DNA from: Conexibacter sp.
GTDB lineage: Bacteria; Actinomycetota; Thermoleophilia; Solirubrobacterales; Solirubrobacteraceae
DNA: 7,821 nt
Assembly: GCA_025964295.1 (NCBI GenBank)
Contig: JAOPZD010000644.1
Location: 1 to 7,821, forward strand
Direction of reading: 5' to 3'
This document shows, one piece after another, positions 1-5,758 of the stretch. Under the pieces are notes generated by a model. That model saw only the letters and a list, made by a program, of their open reading frames with translations, had not been told where the DNA came from and ran no database searches. Within the stretch, counting starts at the first letter, position 1. Each line of letters opens with the position of its first letter. The position numbers and the translations under genes are program-made.

Positions 1-180
1 GACCTCGCCGACGCTCAGGCCGGGGCGGCGGACGAGCAGCCGCATGACCTCGAGCTCGGAGAGCGGCAGCGGCTCGCGCTCCAGCTCGGCCGCGCCGATC
101 GTGCGCGGCAGCAGCCACGCCAGGTCCTGGAGGACGACGGCGAGGCGCTTGGCGTCGCGCAGCGGGGGTTGCCGGGCCAT
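1..180 (-). CDS. MarR-family transcriptional regulator, N-terminal part (cut by window edge)
   Basis: Sixty codons are open from an ATG at 180 down to the window edge; the rest of the gene lies outside. The peptide starts MARQPPLRDAKRLAVV, runs through a helical dimerisation-like segment (about residues 8-25), and reaches a stretch with LPLSELEVMRLLVRRPGLSV (about residues 38-57). That stretch matches the helices that lead into the winged HTH of MarR proteins. An in-frame ATG at 204 would add eight residues (MRHGTIPA). Neither start has a clear Shine-Dalgarno site, so the start is uncertain. MarR proteins usually repress a divergent neighbour and respond to small phenolic or oxidant ligands. 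The divergent BBE-like oxidase and the inverted repeat between the two genes fit that. Family assignment rests on the N-terminal third only. Confidence 0.72.
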   Translation of the reverse strand, partial: MARQPPLRDAKRLAVVLQDLAWLLPRTIGAAELEREPLPLSELEVMRLLVRRPGLSVGEV

Positions 181-195
181 GGCCGGGATGGTACC

Positions 196-223
196 GTGAC
201 GCATATAGATATTGATCTATAGA
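196..223 (+). promoter_or_regulatory. Possible promoter of the BBE-like oxidase gene
   Basis: GTGACG at 196-201 (4 of 6 matches to the -35 consensus) and TATAGA at 218-223 (4 of 6 to the -10 consensus) are 16 nt apart. They sit just upstream of the GGAGG ribosome binding site at 236-240. The -10 lies on the right arm of the inverted repeat, so regulator binding would block polymerase. This is a consensus match by eye, not a measured start. Confidence 0.35.
204..221. promoter_or_regulatory. Inverted repeat, probable MarR operator in divergent promoter region
   Basis: The arms TATAGAT (204-210) and ATCTATA (215-221) are exact reverse complements separated by ATTG. This gives an 18-bp dyad of the size and AT content typical of MarR operators. 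It lies in a short AT-rich island inside very GC-rich DNA, between the divergent MarR-type gene and the BBE-like oxidase gene. It overlaps the best plus-strand promoter guess and the alternative MarR start at 204, so a bound dimer could repress both genes. Confidence 0.65.
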
Positions 224-235
224 TAAATGGGATGC

Positions 236-240
236 GGAGG
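236..240 (+). promoter_or_regulatory. Ribosome binding site deciding the start of the BBE-like gene
   Basis: GGAGG here lies 8 nt before the ATG at 249 and only 2 nt before the in-frame ATG at 243. Normal spacing favours 249. Confidence 0.6.
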
Positions 241-248
241 CGATGGCG

Positions 249-1643
249 ATGGCGGGCACCGACACGACGAGGACGATCCCGGGGTTCGGCGGCCGGGTCG
301 TGGCGCCGGGCGACGACGGCTACGACGCGGGGCGCGCGATCTGGAACGCGATGCACGACCGCCGCCCGGCGCTGATCGCCTACTGCGCCTCGGCGGCCGA
401 CGTCAGCGCCGCGATCCGCCACGGCCGCGCGCACGGCCTGCCGATCGCGGTGCGCGGGGGCGGGCACTCGATGCCCGGACACAGCGTCTGCGACGACGGG
501 ATCGTCATCGACCTGCGCGGCCTCAACTCCATCATCGTCGACCCCGGCGCGCGGCGCGCACGGGTCGGCGGCGGCGCGCTGCTCGGCGAGCTGGACCGCG
601 CGACGCAGGCCCACGGCCTCGTCGTCCCGGCGGGCGTCGTGTCGCACACCGGCGTCGGGGGGCTCACGCTCGGCGGCGGGGTGGGGCGGCTGATGCGGCG
701 CTTCGGGCTCACGGTCGACAGCCTGGTCGCCGCGGAGGTCGTGACCGCCGACGGCGAGGTCGTGCACACCAGCGCGCACGCGGACCCCGAGCTGCTCTGG
801 GGCCTCACGGGCGGCGGCGGCAACTTCGGCGTGGTCACCGCGTTCGACTTCGCGCTGCACGCGCTCTCCGAGCTGCTGATCCTCGGCACGTTCCATCCCC
901 TTGACGGGGCGCGCGCCGTGCTGGAGCGTGGGCGCGACGCGATGGCCGCGGCCGACGCGCCCGACGAGCTGCTGTGGACGAGCTTCCTGCGCAAGGCGCC
1001 GCCGCTGCCGTGGATGCCGCCGGAGCTCGTCGGCACGCCGGGCATCATGTCGCTCGTCGAGTGGTCGGGGGAGCTCGAGGCCGGCCGCGCGGTGCTCGCG
1101 GCGATCGCGGCCGACCTGCGGCCCGTCGCCTCCTCGCTGGACCGCGTGCCGTTCCTGGCGATGCAGACGCTGACCGACGAGATCTTCGCCGCGGGCAAGC
1201 ACACCTACATCAAGGCCGGGTTCTCCACCGACTTGGGCGACGGTCTGATCGACGCGCTGCTCGCCCAGGCCGCGCAGGTCGCCTCGCCGCTCTCGCAGAT
1301 CGAGGTGCTCGCGATGGGCGGCGCGATCGGGCGCGTCGACGCCGGCGCCACCGCGTTCCCGCACCGCGACGCGGCGTGGCTGCTCAACGTCCCGGCGATG
1401 TGGGAGGACCCGGCCGACACCGAGGCCGAGGTCGCCTGGGCGCGCGCGACGCACGCCGCGCTGGCGCCGCACCTGACCGGCGGGACCTACGTGAACTTCA
1501 TGGCGGGCGACGAGGCGAGCGTCGGCACCGGCGTCCACGCCCGCACGCTCGCGCGCCTGCAGGACGTCAAGGCGCGCTATGACCCCGACAACGTCTTCCA
1601 CCTCAACCAGAACGTCACGCCGGCGCCGCCGGCCGCGGGCTGA
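249..1643 (+). CDS. FAD-linked (BBE-like) oxidoreductase
   Basis: A 464-residue flavoprotein oxidase or dehydrogenase of the PCMH/BBE family, likely cytosolic since no signal peptide is seen. Residues about 30-210 form the FAD-binding domain, with RGGGHS carrying His73, the expected site of 8-alpha-histidyl FAD linkage, and GVGGLTLGGGVGRLMRRFGL near 135-154. The C-terminal BBE segment has YVNFMAGDE and YDPDNVFHLNQN. The second covalent anchor of plant BBE (Cys in AGxCPT) is Val131 here, so mono-covalent FAD is expected. GGAGG at 236-240 is 8 nt before the ATG at 249 but only 2 nt before the ATG at 243, so 249 is preferred. The gene is divergent from the MarR-type gene and probably controlled by it. 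Its last 29 nt overlap the convergent flavin reductase gene. The substrate is unknown; relatives oxidise alcohols, sugars, alkaloids or polyketides. Confidence 0.9.
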   Translation: MAGTDTTRTIPGFGGRVVAPGDDGYDAGRAIWNAMHDRRPALIAYCASAADVSAAIRHGRAHGLPIAVRGGGHSMPGHSVCDDGIVIDLRGLNSIIVDPGARRARVGGGALLGELDRATQAHGLVVPAGVVSHTGVGGLTLGGGVGRLMRRFGLTVDSLVAAEVVTADGEVVHTSAHADPELLWGLTGGGGNFGVVTAFDFALHALSELLILGTFHPLDGARAVLERGRDAMAAADAPDELLWTSFLRKAPPLPWMPPELVGTPGIMSLVEWSGELEAGRAVLAAIAADLRPVASSLDRVPFLAMQTLTDEIFAAGKHTYIKAGFSTDLGDGLIDALLAQAAQVASPLSQIEVLAMGGAIGRVDAGATAFPHRDAAWLLNVPAMWEDPADTEAEVAWARATHAALAPHLTGGTYVNFMAGDEASVGTGVHARTLARLQDVKARYDPDNVFHLNQNVTPAPPAAG

Positions 1644-2538
1644 GCGTCCGGTCGAAGCCGGCCAGGCGCGCGACGCCCGCGGCGATCGCGTCGCCCTGGG
1701 CGAACTGGCGCAGCGCGGTCTCCTGGACCTCGAGGAAGTGCTCGTGCTTCTCCTCGACGGTCAGCACGGACTGGCGGACGCCGTCGGCGTCGAAGCGCAC
1801 GGTGACCGCGCCGTCGTCGCCGGCGACCAGCGTGCCGCGCGCCCCGCAGGTCGCGCACTCCACGCCGTCGGGCCGCAGGACGACGAGGTCGAGGTGGCAC
1901 ATCGGGCAGAGGCCGGGCGCGCCCCGGAACTCGACGGCGTCGAACGCCCGGCCCGCCTGCTCGGCGACGTTGCGCCCCAGCAGCGCGGCGCGCTCCAGCG
2001 CGGCGTCGTCCAGCGCGATCGCGCTCGGCACGCCCGCGCCGCCGAACTGCGCCTGGTCGACCACGCCGATCTGCATCGAGAACGTCAGATGCTGCAGCAA
2101 CGGCAGCGCGAGCGTCTTCCAGTGGTCGGTCAGCGCGCCGCCCACGGCCAGGAAGCCGCCGACGCGCGGGCGCAGCACGCGCTCGTCGAAGGGGAACCTG
2201 ACGGTCGCCTCCTGGCCGGCGTCGCGCATCCGCACGTACTCCAGCGCGAAGGCGACGTCGGCCTTGGGGCCGAGGATGGCGTCGAGCAACAGCTTCAACT
2301 TGCCCGGGATCGTGCGGTTGTGGATCGGCGCGCTGACGATCAGCCCGTCGTGCTCCATCAGCTGGTCCCAGAACCAGGCGGCGTCGTCGGCGAAGCGGTC
2401 GAGCCGCAGGTCGTCGAGGCGCACGTGCGAGACCGCGACGCCGCCGTCGGCCTCCGCCGCCCGCAGCGCGGCCTTGAGCAGCAGGTCGCTGCTGCCGTCC
2501 GCCGGGCCGCAGCCCAGCCCGAGCAACCGCATGGCCAT
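1615..2538 (-). CDS. NAD(P)H-dependent flavin reductase / flavodoxin-fold oxidoreductase with C-terminal zinc ribbon
   Basis: A 307-residue protein and the last gene of the minus-strand operon. Residues 1-190 look like the NADPH-dependent FMN reductase (flavodoxin-like) fold: beta-1 MRLLGLGCG, a phosphate-loop-like GPADGSSD (11-18), and the family motif SAPIHNRTIPGKLKLLLD at 69-86. Such enzymes reduce FMN/FAD or quinones with NAD(P)H. Unusually, residues 211-231 carry two CxxC pairs (CPMC at 211-214, CATC at 228-231), a compact zinc-ribbon or rubredoxin-like knuckle, followed by a mostly helical tail of about 75 residues. The start at 2538 has GGAGGG 7 nt upstream and lies 2 nt after the monooxygenase stop; Met3 is an alternative. 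The likely role is supplying reduced flavin or reducing a quinone intermediate, possibly for the adjacent monooxygenase, although group A monooxygenases normally do not need a partner. Confidence 0.8.
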   Translation of the reverse strand: MAMRLLGLGCGPADGSSDLLLKAALRAAEADGGVAVSHVRLDDLRLDRFADDAAWFWDQLMEHDGLIVSAPIHNRTIPGKLKLLLDAILGPKADVAFALEYVRMRDAGQEATVRFPFDERVLRPRVGGFLAVGGALTDHWKTLALPLLQHLTFSMQIGVVDQAQFGGAGVPSAIALDDAALERAALLGRNVAEQAGRAFDAVEFRGAPGLCPMCHLDLVVLRPDGVECATCGARGTLVAGDDGAVTVRFDADGVRQSVLTVEEKHEHFLEVQETALRQFAQGDAIAAGVARLAGFDRTLSPRPAAPA

Positions 2539-2540
2539 GG

Positions 2541-3758
2541 TCAGGCCCTCCCGGCCGGCCGCAGGCCGCCGCCGCCGAAGCGGCCGTGGTCCTCGGACAG
2601 GTCCATGATCGGGTACACGTAGTCGCGCATCGCGGCCTCGTAGGCGGCGATGGCCTCCAGCAGGTCCTGCTCGCCGCGCGCGGCGGCGGCGATCCGGCCG
2701 GCGAGGATCCCCGCGTCGCGCAGCGCCATGTTGGCGCCCTGCCCGCGGGTGGGCATCATCGCGTGGATCGCGTCGCCCAGCAGCGTGACGCGCGTCGTCG
2801 GCCACGGCGGCGCGGGGTCCAGGCGGCGAAACGGGAACCAGAACAGGGTCTCGAGGTCGATGCGCTCCACCAGGCCGCGCAGGGCGGGATGCCACCCGGC
2901 CACGACTTGGAGCATCCCGTCGTGGACCGCGCGCGGCGTGTCGGCCGTCCAGTCGCCGGGCTGCGGGATCGTCGTGCCGGGCAGGACGCCGCCGCTGATC
3001 ATCATGTAGGGGTCGACCCCCTCGACGGGCACGTCGGGCGCCAGCGCGGCGGCGGCCTGCGCCACCGGGCGCCGCGGGTCATAGACGCCGAGCGCGAGCA
3101 GGCCGCCCGCGTCGTCGCGCGCGATGACGAAGCCGTCGAGCAGGATCTCGGGCAGCTCGGCGAGGACCGCGGGCGTCAGCGGCGAGCGGGCGAAGAGGCC
3201 GAGGCCGCCGACGTCGGCGGGGATGATCTCGACGTCGGGCAGCAGCTGGCGCCGGATGGCCGAGCCGACGCCGTCGGCGGCGACCAGCACGTCGCCGTCC
3301 GCGGTCGTCCCGTCGGCGAGGTGCAGGCGGACGCCGTCGCCGCGGTCCTCGAAGCGGGTCGCCGCGGCGCCCGCGTGGACGGCGTCGCCGAGGCGGCCGA
3401 GCAGGATCTGGCGCAGCACGCGGCGGTCGATGGCGGTGTGCGGGCGCGGGCCGTCGTTGGGCGGCCCGAGGTGCGGCGCGGCGCTGAGCTCGCGGCAGTC
3501 CTGGTCGACGACGACCGCGCGGGCACGCGCCGGCGTCTTGCGCGAGGTCTCCAGGTAGAGGTCGTAGAGGTCGTCGGGGAGGCAGGCCCGCAGGCCCTCG
3601 CCACCGTCGGCGTTCATCGTCAGGCGATAGCCGGCCCGGCGGGTGTCGCCCGGGTCGCGCTCGTAGACCGCGCAGGTCACCCCGGCGCGCGTCAGGCCCT
3701 GGGCCAGGCACAGCCCGCCGACGCCGCCGCCGGCGATCAGGACGTGCAGGTCGCTCAT
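2541..3758 (-). CDS. FAD-dependent monooxygenase (group A, aromatic hydroxylase type)
   Basis: A 405-residue single-component flavin hydroxylase that would insert one oxygen atom using NAD(P)H and O2. Visible motifs: the Rossmann GxGxxG as GGGVGG at 10-15, with Glu33 (YERD) for the FAD ribose; the DG motif AADGVGSAIRR near 160-170; and the GD motif LLGDAIHAMMPTRGQGANMAL near 327-346, whose GD contacts the FAD ribityl chain. Length is normal for this group, and no membrane segment or signal is seen. The ATG at 3758 overlaps the FAH stop by 4 nt (ATGA) and has a strong polypurine ribosome site. The reading frame stays open far upstream of this ATG because of high GC, but that upstream part is antisense to other genes and is not coding. 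The natural substrate is probably a phenolic or other aromatic compound; oxidation of an antibiotic-like molecule, as by TetX relatives, is an alternative. Confidence 0.9.
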   Translation of the reverse strand: MSDLHVLIAGGGVGGLCLAQGLTRAGVTCAVYERDPGDTRRAGYRLTMNADGGEGLRACLPDDLYDLYLETSRKTPARARAVVVDQDCRELSAAPHLGPPNDGPRPHTAIDRRVLRQILLGRLGDAVHAGAAATRFEDRGDGVRLHLADGTTADGDVLVAADGVGSAIRRQLLPDVEIIPADVGGLGLFARSPLTPAVLAELPEILLDGFVIARDDAGGLLALGVYDPRRPVAQAAAALAPDVPVEGVDPYMMISGGVLPGTTIPQPGDWTADTPRAVHDGMLQVVAGWHPALRGLVERIDLETLFWFPFRRLDPAPPWPTTRVTLLGDAIHAMMPTRGQGANMALRDAGILAGRIAAAARGEQDLLEAIAAYEAAMRDYVYPIMDLSEDHGRFGGGGLRPAGRA

Positions 3759-4594
3759 GCTCGCTCCTCCTCCTTCATGGTGCTCTCGATGCGCCCGACG
3801 CCGTCGACCTCGACGGCCACGACGTCGCCGTCGCCCAGCAGCAGCGGCGGGTCGCGCCGGACGCCGACGCCGCCCGGCGTGCCGGTCAGGATCAGGTCGC
3901 CGGGCTCCAGCGCGGCGAACTCGGAGACGGCCGCGACGAGCGTCGCGACGTCGAAGATCATCAGGTCGGTCGTGGCCTCCTGCACGGTCTGGCCGTTGAC
4001 CGTCGTGCGCAGGGTCAGCGCCTGCGGATCGGGCACGTCGTCGGGCGTGACGAGCCAGGGGCCGACCGGCGTGCTGGCGTCCCACGCCTTGCCCTGCAGC
4101 CACTGGTGGGACTTGTGCTGGAAGTCGCGCATCGAGACGTCGTTGGCGACGGCGTAGCCGGCCACGGCGGAGAGCGCGTCCGCGCGCGCCACGCGCCGCA
4201 CGTGCGCGCCGATGACCACCGCCAGCTCGCCCTCGTAGTCGACCTTGGTCGACTCGGGCGGCAGCGCCAGCGCGTCGTAGGGCCCGGCCAGCGACGCGGC
4301 CCACTTCGTGAAGAGCACGGGGTAGTCGGGCTCGTCGCGCAGCGACTCGGCGACGTGCTCGCGGTAGTTCAGGCCCACGCAGATGACCTTGGAGGGCGAC
4401 GGCACGACCGGCCGCCAGCGCAGCGCCGGGTCGTCGAGCGCGATCGCGGCGGCGCGGTCCAGCGGCGGGTCGGCGAGCACCGACGACGGCGTCGCCGCGC
4501 CGAGCTCGGCGATCCCGGCCAGCGGGATCGCGTGATCGTCCTCGACCGCGACCGCCTGGGGGCGGCCGTCGAGCAGGAGCGAGGCGAACCGCAC
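3755..4594 (-). CDS. Fumarylacetoacetate hydrolase (FAH) family protein, operon copy
   Basis: A 279-residue hydrolase or decarboxylase of the FAH superfamily, typical length. The catalytic domain starts near residue 65 with KVICVGLNYREHVAE. It shows the metal-binding ExE as YEGELAVVIG (Glu121, Glu123), the third ligand in NDVSMRD (Asp152), and the late LTGTPGGVG loop near 238-246. Family members cleave C-C bonds of acylpyruvates and fumarylpyruvate, hydrolyse 2,4-diketo acids, or decarboxylate oxaloacetate, using Mg2+ or Mn2+. Translation starts with GTG at 4594, 6 nt after the cupin stop. No strong Shine-Dalgarno site is seen, so it probably depends on coupling. The position between a cupin dioxygenase and a flavin monooxygenase suggests it processes a ring- or chain-cleavage product. 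The exact substrate cannot be read from sequence. Confidence 0.9.
   Translation of the reverse strand: MRFASLLLDGRPQAVAVEDDHAIPLAGIAELGAATPSSVLADPPLDRAAAIALDDPALRWRPVVPSPSKVICVGLNYREHVAESLRDEPDYPVLFTKWAASLAGPYDALALPPESTKVDYEGELAVVIGAHVRRVARADALSAVAGYAVANDVSMRDFQHKSHQWLQGKAWDASTPVGPWLVTPDDVPDPQALTLRTTVNGQTVQEATTDLMIFDVATLVAAVSEFAALEPGDLILTGTPGGVGVRRDPPLLLGDGDVVAVEVDGVGRIESTMKEEERA
3764..3775 (-). promoter_or_regulatory. Extended Shine-Dalgarno for the monooxygenase, encoded in the FAH C-terminus
   Basis: On the minus strand this reads AAGGAGGAGGAG, which encodes the KEEE of the FAH tail KEEERA. It ends 5 nt before the monooxygenase ATG and fixes the start at 3758. Combined with the ATGA overlap it implies translational coupling. 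Confidence 0.65.
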
Positions 4595-4600
4595 GCCCGC

Positions 4601-5632
4601 TCAGGCGTCCACGAAGTGGATGTCGAGCTCGGCGGCCGCGGCCTCCATCGCCTCGGCGCTCGGGAACGCTGCGGGCTGGGCGGGGAAGACGTGGTGCTCG
4701 TAGGGCTCGCCGGCCAGCGCGAACAGCCGCTCCAGACCGCCGGGCGCGCTCATGACGATCGCGCGGGTCACCGCGCTCTCGAAGGCGTAGGTGTGCACGC
4801 AGCCGGCGGGGATGCTCGCGCACTCGCCCGGCGTGAGGACGTGCTGCTCGCCGTCGAGCGTCACCCGGACCGTGCCGTTGCGCACGAAGATCGCCTCGTG
4901 CGTGCGCTCGTGGACGTGGGGCGGCATCTCGGCGCCGATCGTGCCCTGCACGGTCCACATGCCCAGCTCGCCGGCCGACTCGGCCGCCGTGACCATCGTG
5001 GTGACCATCTGGCCGCCGAGCAGGTGGCGCGGCCCCTCGCCCGAGCGCAGGAAGTACGGGACGGCGGCGCCGGGCAGCGCGTCGTCGGCCGCGTCCCAGG
5101 TCGGCGGCGCGTACGGCGCGTCGGGCAGGTACTTCATGTGGAACTCGTGCTCGGCCTGGCCGAACTTGGCAAACGGCGGCGGGCTGTTGTCCTCGGGCGG
5201 GAAGGCCGGCGCGTCGTAGGGCGTGCCGGTCAGGTCGAAGAAGCGATCCCAGCCGCCGGGCGTGATCGGGCCCATGAACTCGGAGAAGTGGCTGTGGAAC
5301 TGGTAGGCGTGCGTGGTCCCGGCGGGCACGACGGCCATGTCGCCGGGCGACAGGACGCGGCTCTCGTCGCCGGCCCACACCTGCACCCGCCCGCGCGTGC
5401 ACACGAAGACCTCGAGCTCGCGGTCGTGGAAGTGCAGCGGGATCGGCCGGCCCTTGGGCCCGCAGTTGGTCATGACCGACAGCTCGCCGTTGCTCTGCTC
5501 GGCGCCGATCATCGTGCGGGCGACCTGGCCGAGCAGCAGGTGCGCGCGGCCGGTGCCCGCGGGCTGGACGTAGGGCACGGCGCCGTCCGGGAGCGTGGGG
5601 GAGATGGGCGGCGTGAGGGTGGGATCGGACAT
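4601..5632 (-). CDS. Bicupin dioxygenase, quercetin 2,3-dioxygenase-like
   Basis: A 343-residue protein with two cupin barrels and the first gene of the operon. Barrel 1 has HxHx4E at His67, His69, Glu74 with His108 (PAGTTHAY). Barrel 2 has His239, His241, Glu246 with His280 (PAGCVHTY). Both 3-His/1-Glu metal sites are therefore complete. Both barrels have the quercetinase-type lead-ins: LPDGAVPYVQPAGTGRAHLL before barrel 1 and VPYFLRSGEGPRHLLGGQM before barrel 2. Compared from memory with Bacillus QdoI/YxaG, barrel 1 resembles that enzyme's C-terminal barrel and barrel 2 its N-terminal barrel. Quercetinases open the central flavonol ring with O2 and release CO; here the substrate could be another enol or catechol-like compound. 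The start at 5632 lacks a Shine-Dalgarno site and may be leaderless. It is cytosolic in appearance. A pirin-like or sugar-binding cupin is less likely given the motif match. Confidence 0.87.
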   Translation of the reverse strand: MSDPTLTPPISPTLPDGAVPYVQPAGTGRAHLLLGQVARTMIGAEQSNGELSVMTNCGPKGRPIPLHFHDRELEVFVCTRGRVQVWAGDESRVLSPGDMAVVPAGTTHAYQFHSHFSEFMGPITPGGWDRFFDLTGTPYDAPAFPPEDNSPPPFAKFGQAEHEFHMKYLPDAPYAPPTWDAADDALPGAAVPYFLRSGEGPRHLLGGQMVTTMVTAAESAGELGMWTVQGTIGAEMPPHVHERTHEAIFVRNGTVRVTLDGEQHVLTPGECASIPAGCVHTYAFESAVTRAIVMSAPGGLERLFALAGEPYEHHVFPAQPAAFPSAEAMEAAAAELDIHFVDA

Positions 5633-5634
5633 GT

Positions 5635-5659
5635 GTGCACAGTAACTCCGACTGTGCAC
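5635..5659. promoter_or_regulatory. Perfect inverted repeat over the cupin promoter (operator candidate 1)
   Basis: The arms GTGCACAGT (5635-5643) and ACTGTGCAC (5651-5659) are exact 9-bp reverse complements with a 7-bp spacer. It starts 2 bp upstream of the cupin ATG and covers its -10. The inner part, ACAG-N9-CTGT, is repeated in a second dyad 59 bp away. A repressor site read by the nearby GntR protein is the simplest reading. Confidence 0.6.
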
Positions 5660-5668
5660 GCGTGGCAA
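5639..5668 (-). promoter_or_regulatory. Possible leaderless promoter of the cupin operon
   Basis: On the minus strand TTGCCA (5663-5668) and TACTGT (5639-5644) are 18 nt apart, and the -10 ends 6 nt before the cupin ATG. Transcription would start at or next to the ATG, matching the absence of a ribosome site; leaderless genes with a TAnnnT box are common in actinobacteria. The -10 lies inside the inverted repeat at 5635-5659. Confidence 0.45.
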
Positions 5669-5691
5669 GTCAGATGTGTCCCATCGGCCGA

Positions 5692-5721
5692 TTGCATACA
5701 GATTGAGAGTCTGTGTAGACT
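5692..5721 (+). promoter_or_regulatory. Possible promoter of the second FAH gene
   Basis: TTGCAT (5692-5697) and TAGACT (5716-5721) are 18 nt apart, with 4 of 6 consensus matches each. The predicted transcription start is near 5728, giving a leader of about 30 nt that contains the GAAAGG ribosome site at 5745-5750, 8 nt before the ATG. The stretch is AT-rich relative to its surroundings. Confidence 0.45.
5698..5714. promoter_or_regulatory. Inverted repeat over the FAH2 promoter (operator candidate 2)
   Basis: The arms ACAGA (5698-5702) and TCTGT (5710-5714) pair perfectly with a 7-bp spacer, giving the same ACAG-N9-CTGT core as operator candidate 1. The dyad lies between the proposed -35 and -10 of the second FAH gene. 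A further dyad, GTCT-GTGT-AGAC (5709-5720), overlaps its right arm. Confidence 0.5.
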
Positions 5722-5758
5722 GACGCGATCTGTTCTCCCTGCCCGAAAGGCGATCCTG

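Noticed and set aside
15..1601. A 528-codon open frame on the minus strand opposite the BBE-like gene
   Set aside because: Its translation is a low-complexity Arg/Ala/Gly/Asp-rich text with no family motif; it is the antisense shadow of a well-supported gene in high-GC DNA.
2539..2895. N-terminal extension of the flavin reductase frame
   Set aside because: It overlaps the C-terminal part of the monooxygenase, has shadow-like composition, and a good ribosome site supports the ATG at 2538.
3759..5402. Upstream extension of the monooxygenase frame, making a 953-codon open frame
   Set aside because: The extension is an Arg/Ala-rich shadow of the FAH and cupin genes. The ATG at 3758 with its polypurine ribosome site and the GxGxxG near the N-terminus marks the true start.
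4601..5632. Gentisate 1,2-dioxygenase as the identity of the bicupin
   Set aside because: The VPYFLRSGEG and HVHERTHE motifs and two complete 3-His/1-Glu sites fit the quercetinase type; gentisate dioxygenase usually keeps one functional site and has a different motif context.
4106..5758. Upstream extension of the FAH2 frame, making an 842-codon open frame
   Set aside because: It is antisense to the FAH and cupin genes, low in complexity, and ends just where the real FAH N-terminus begins at 5759.
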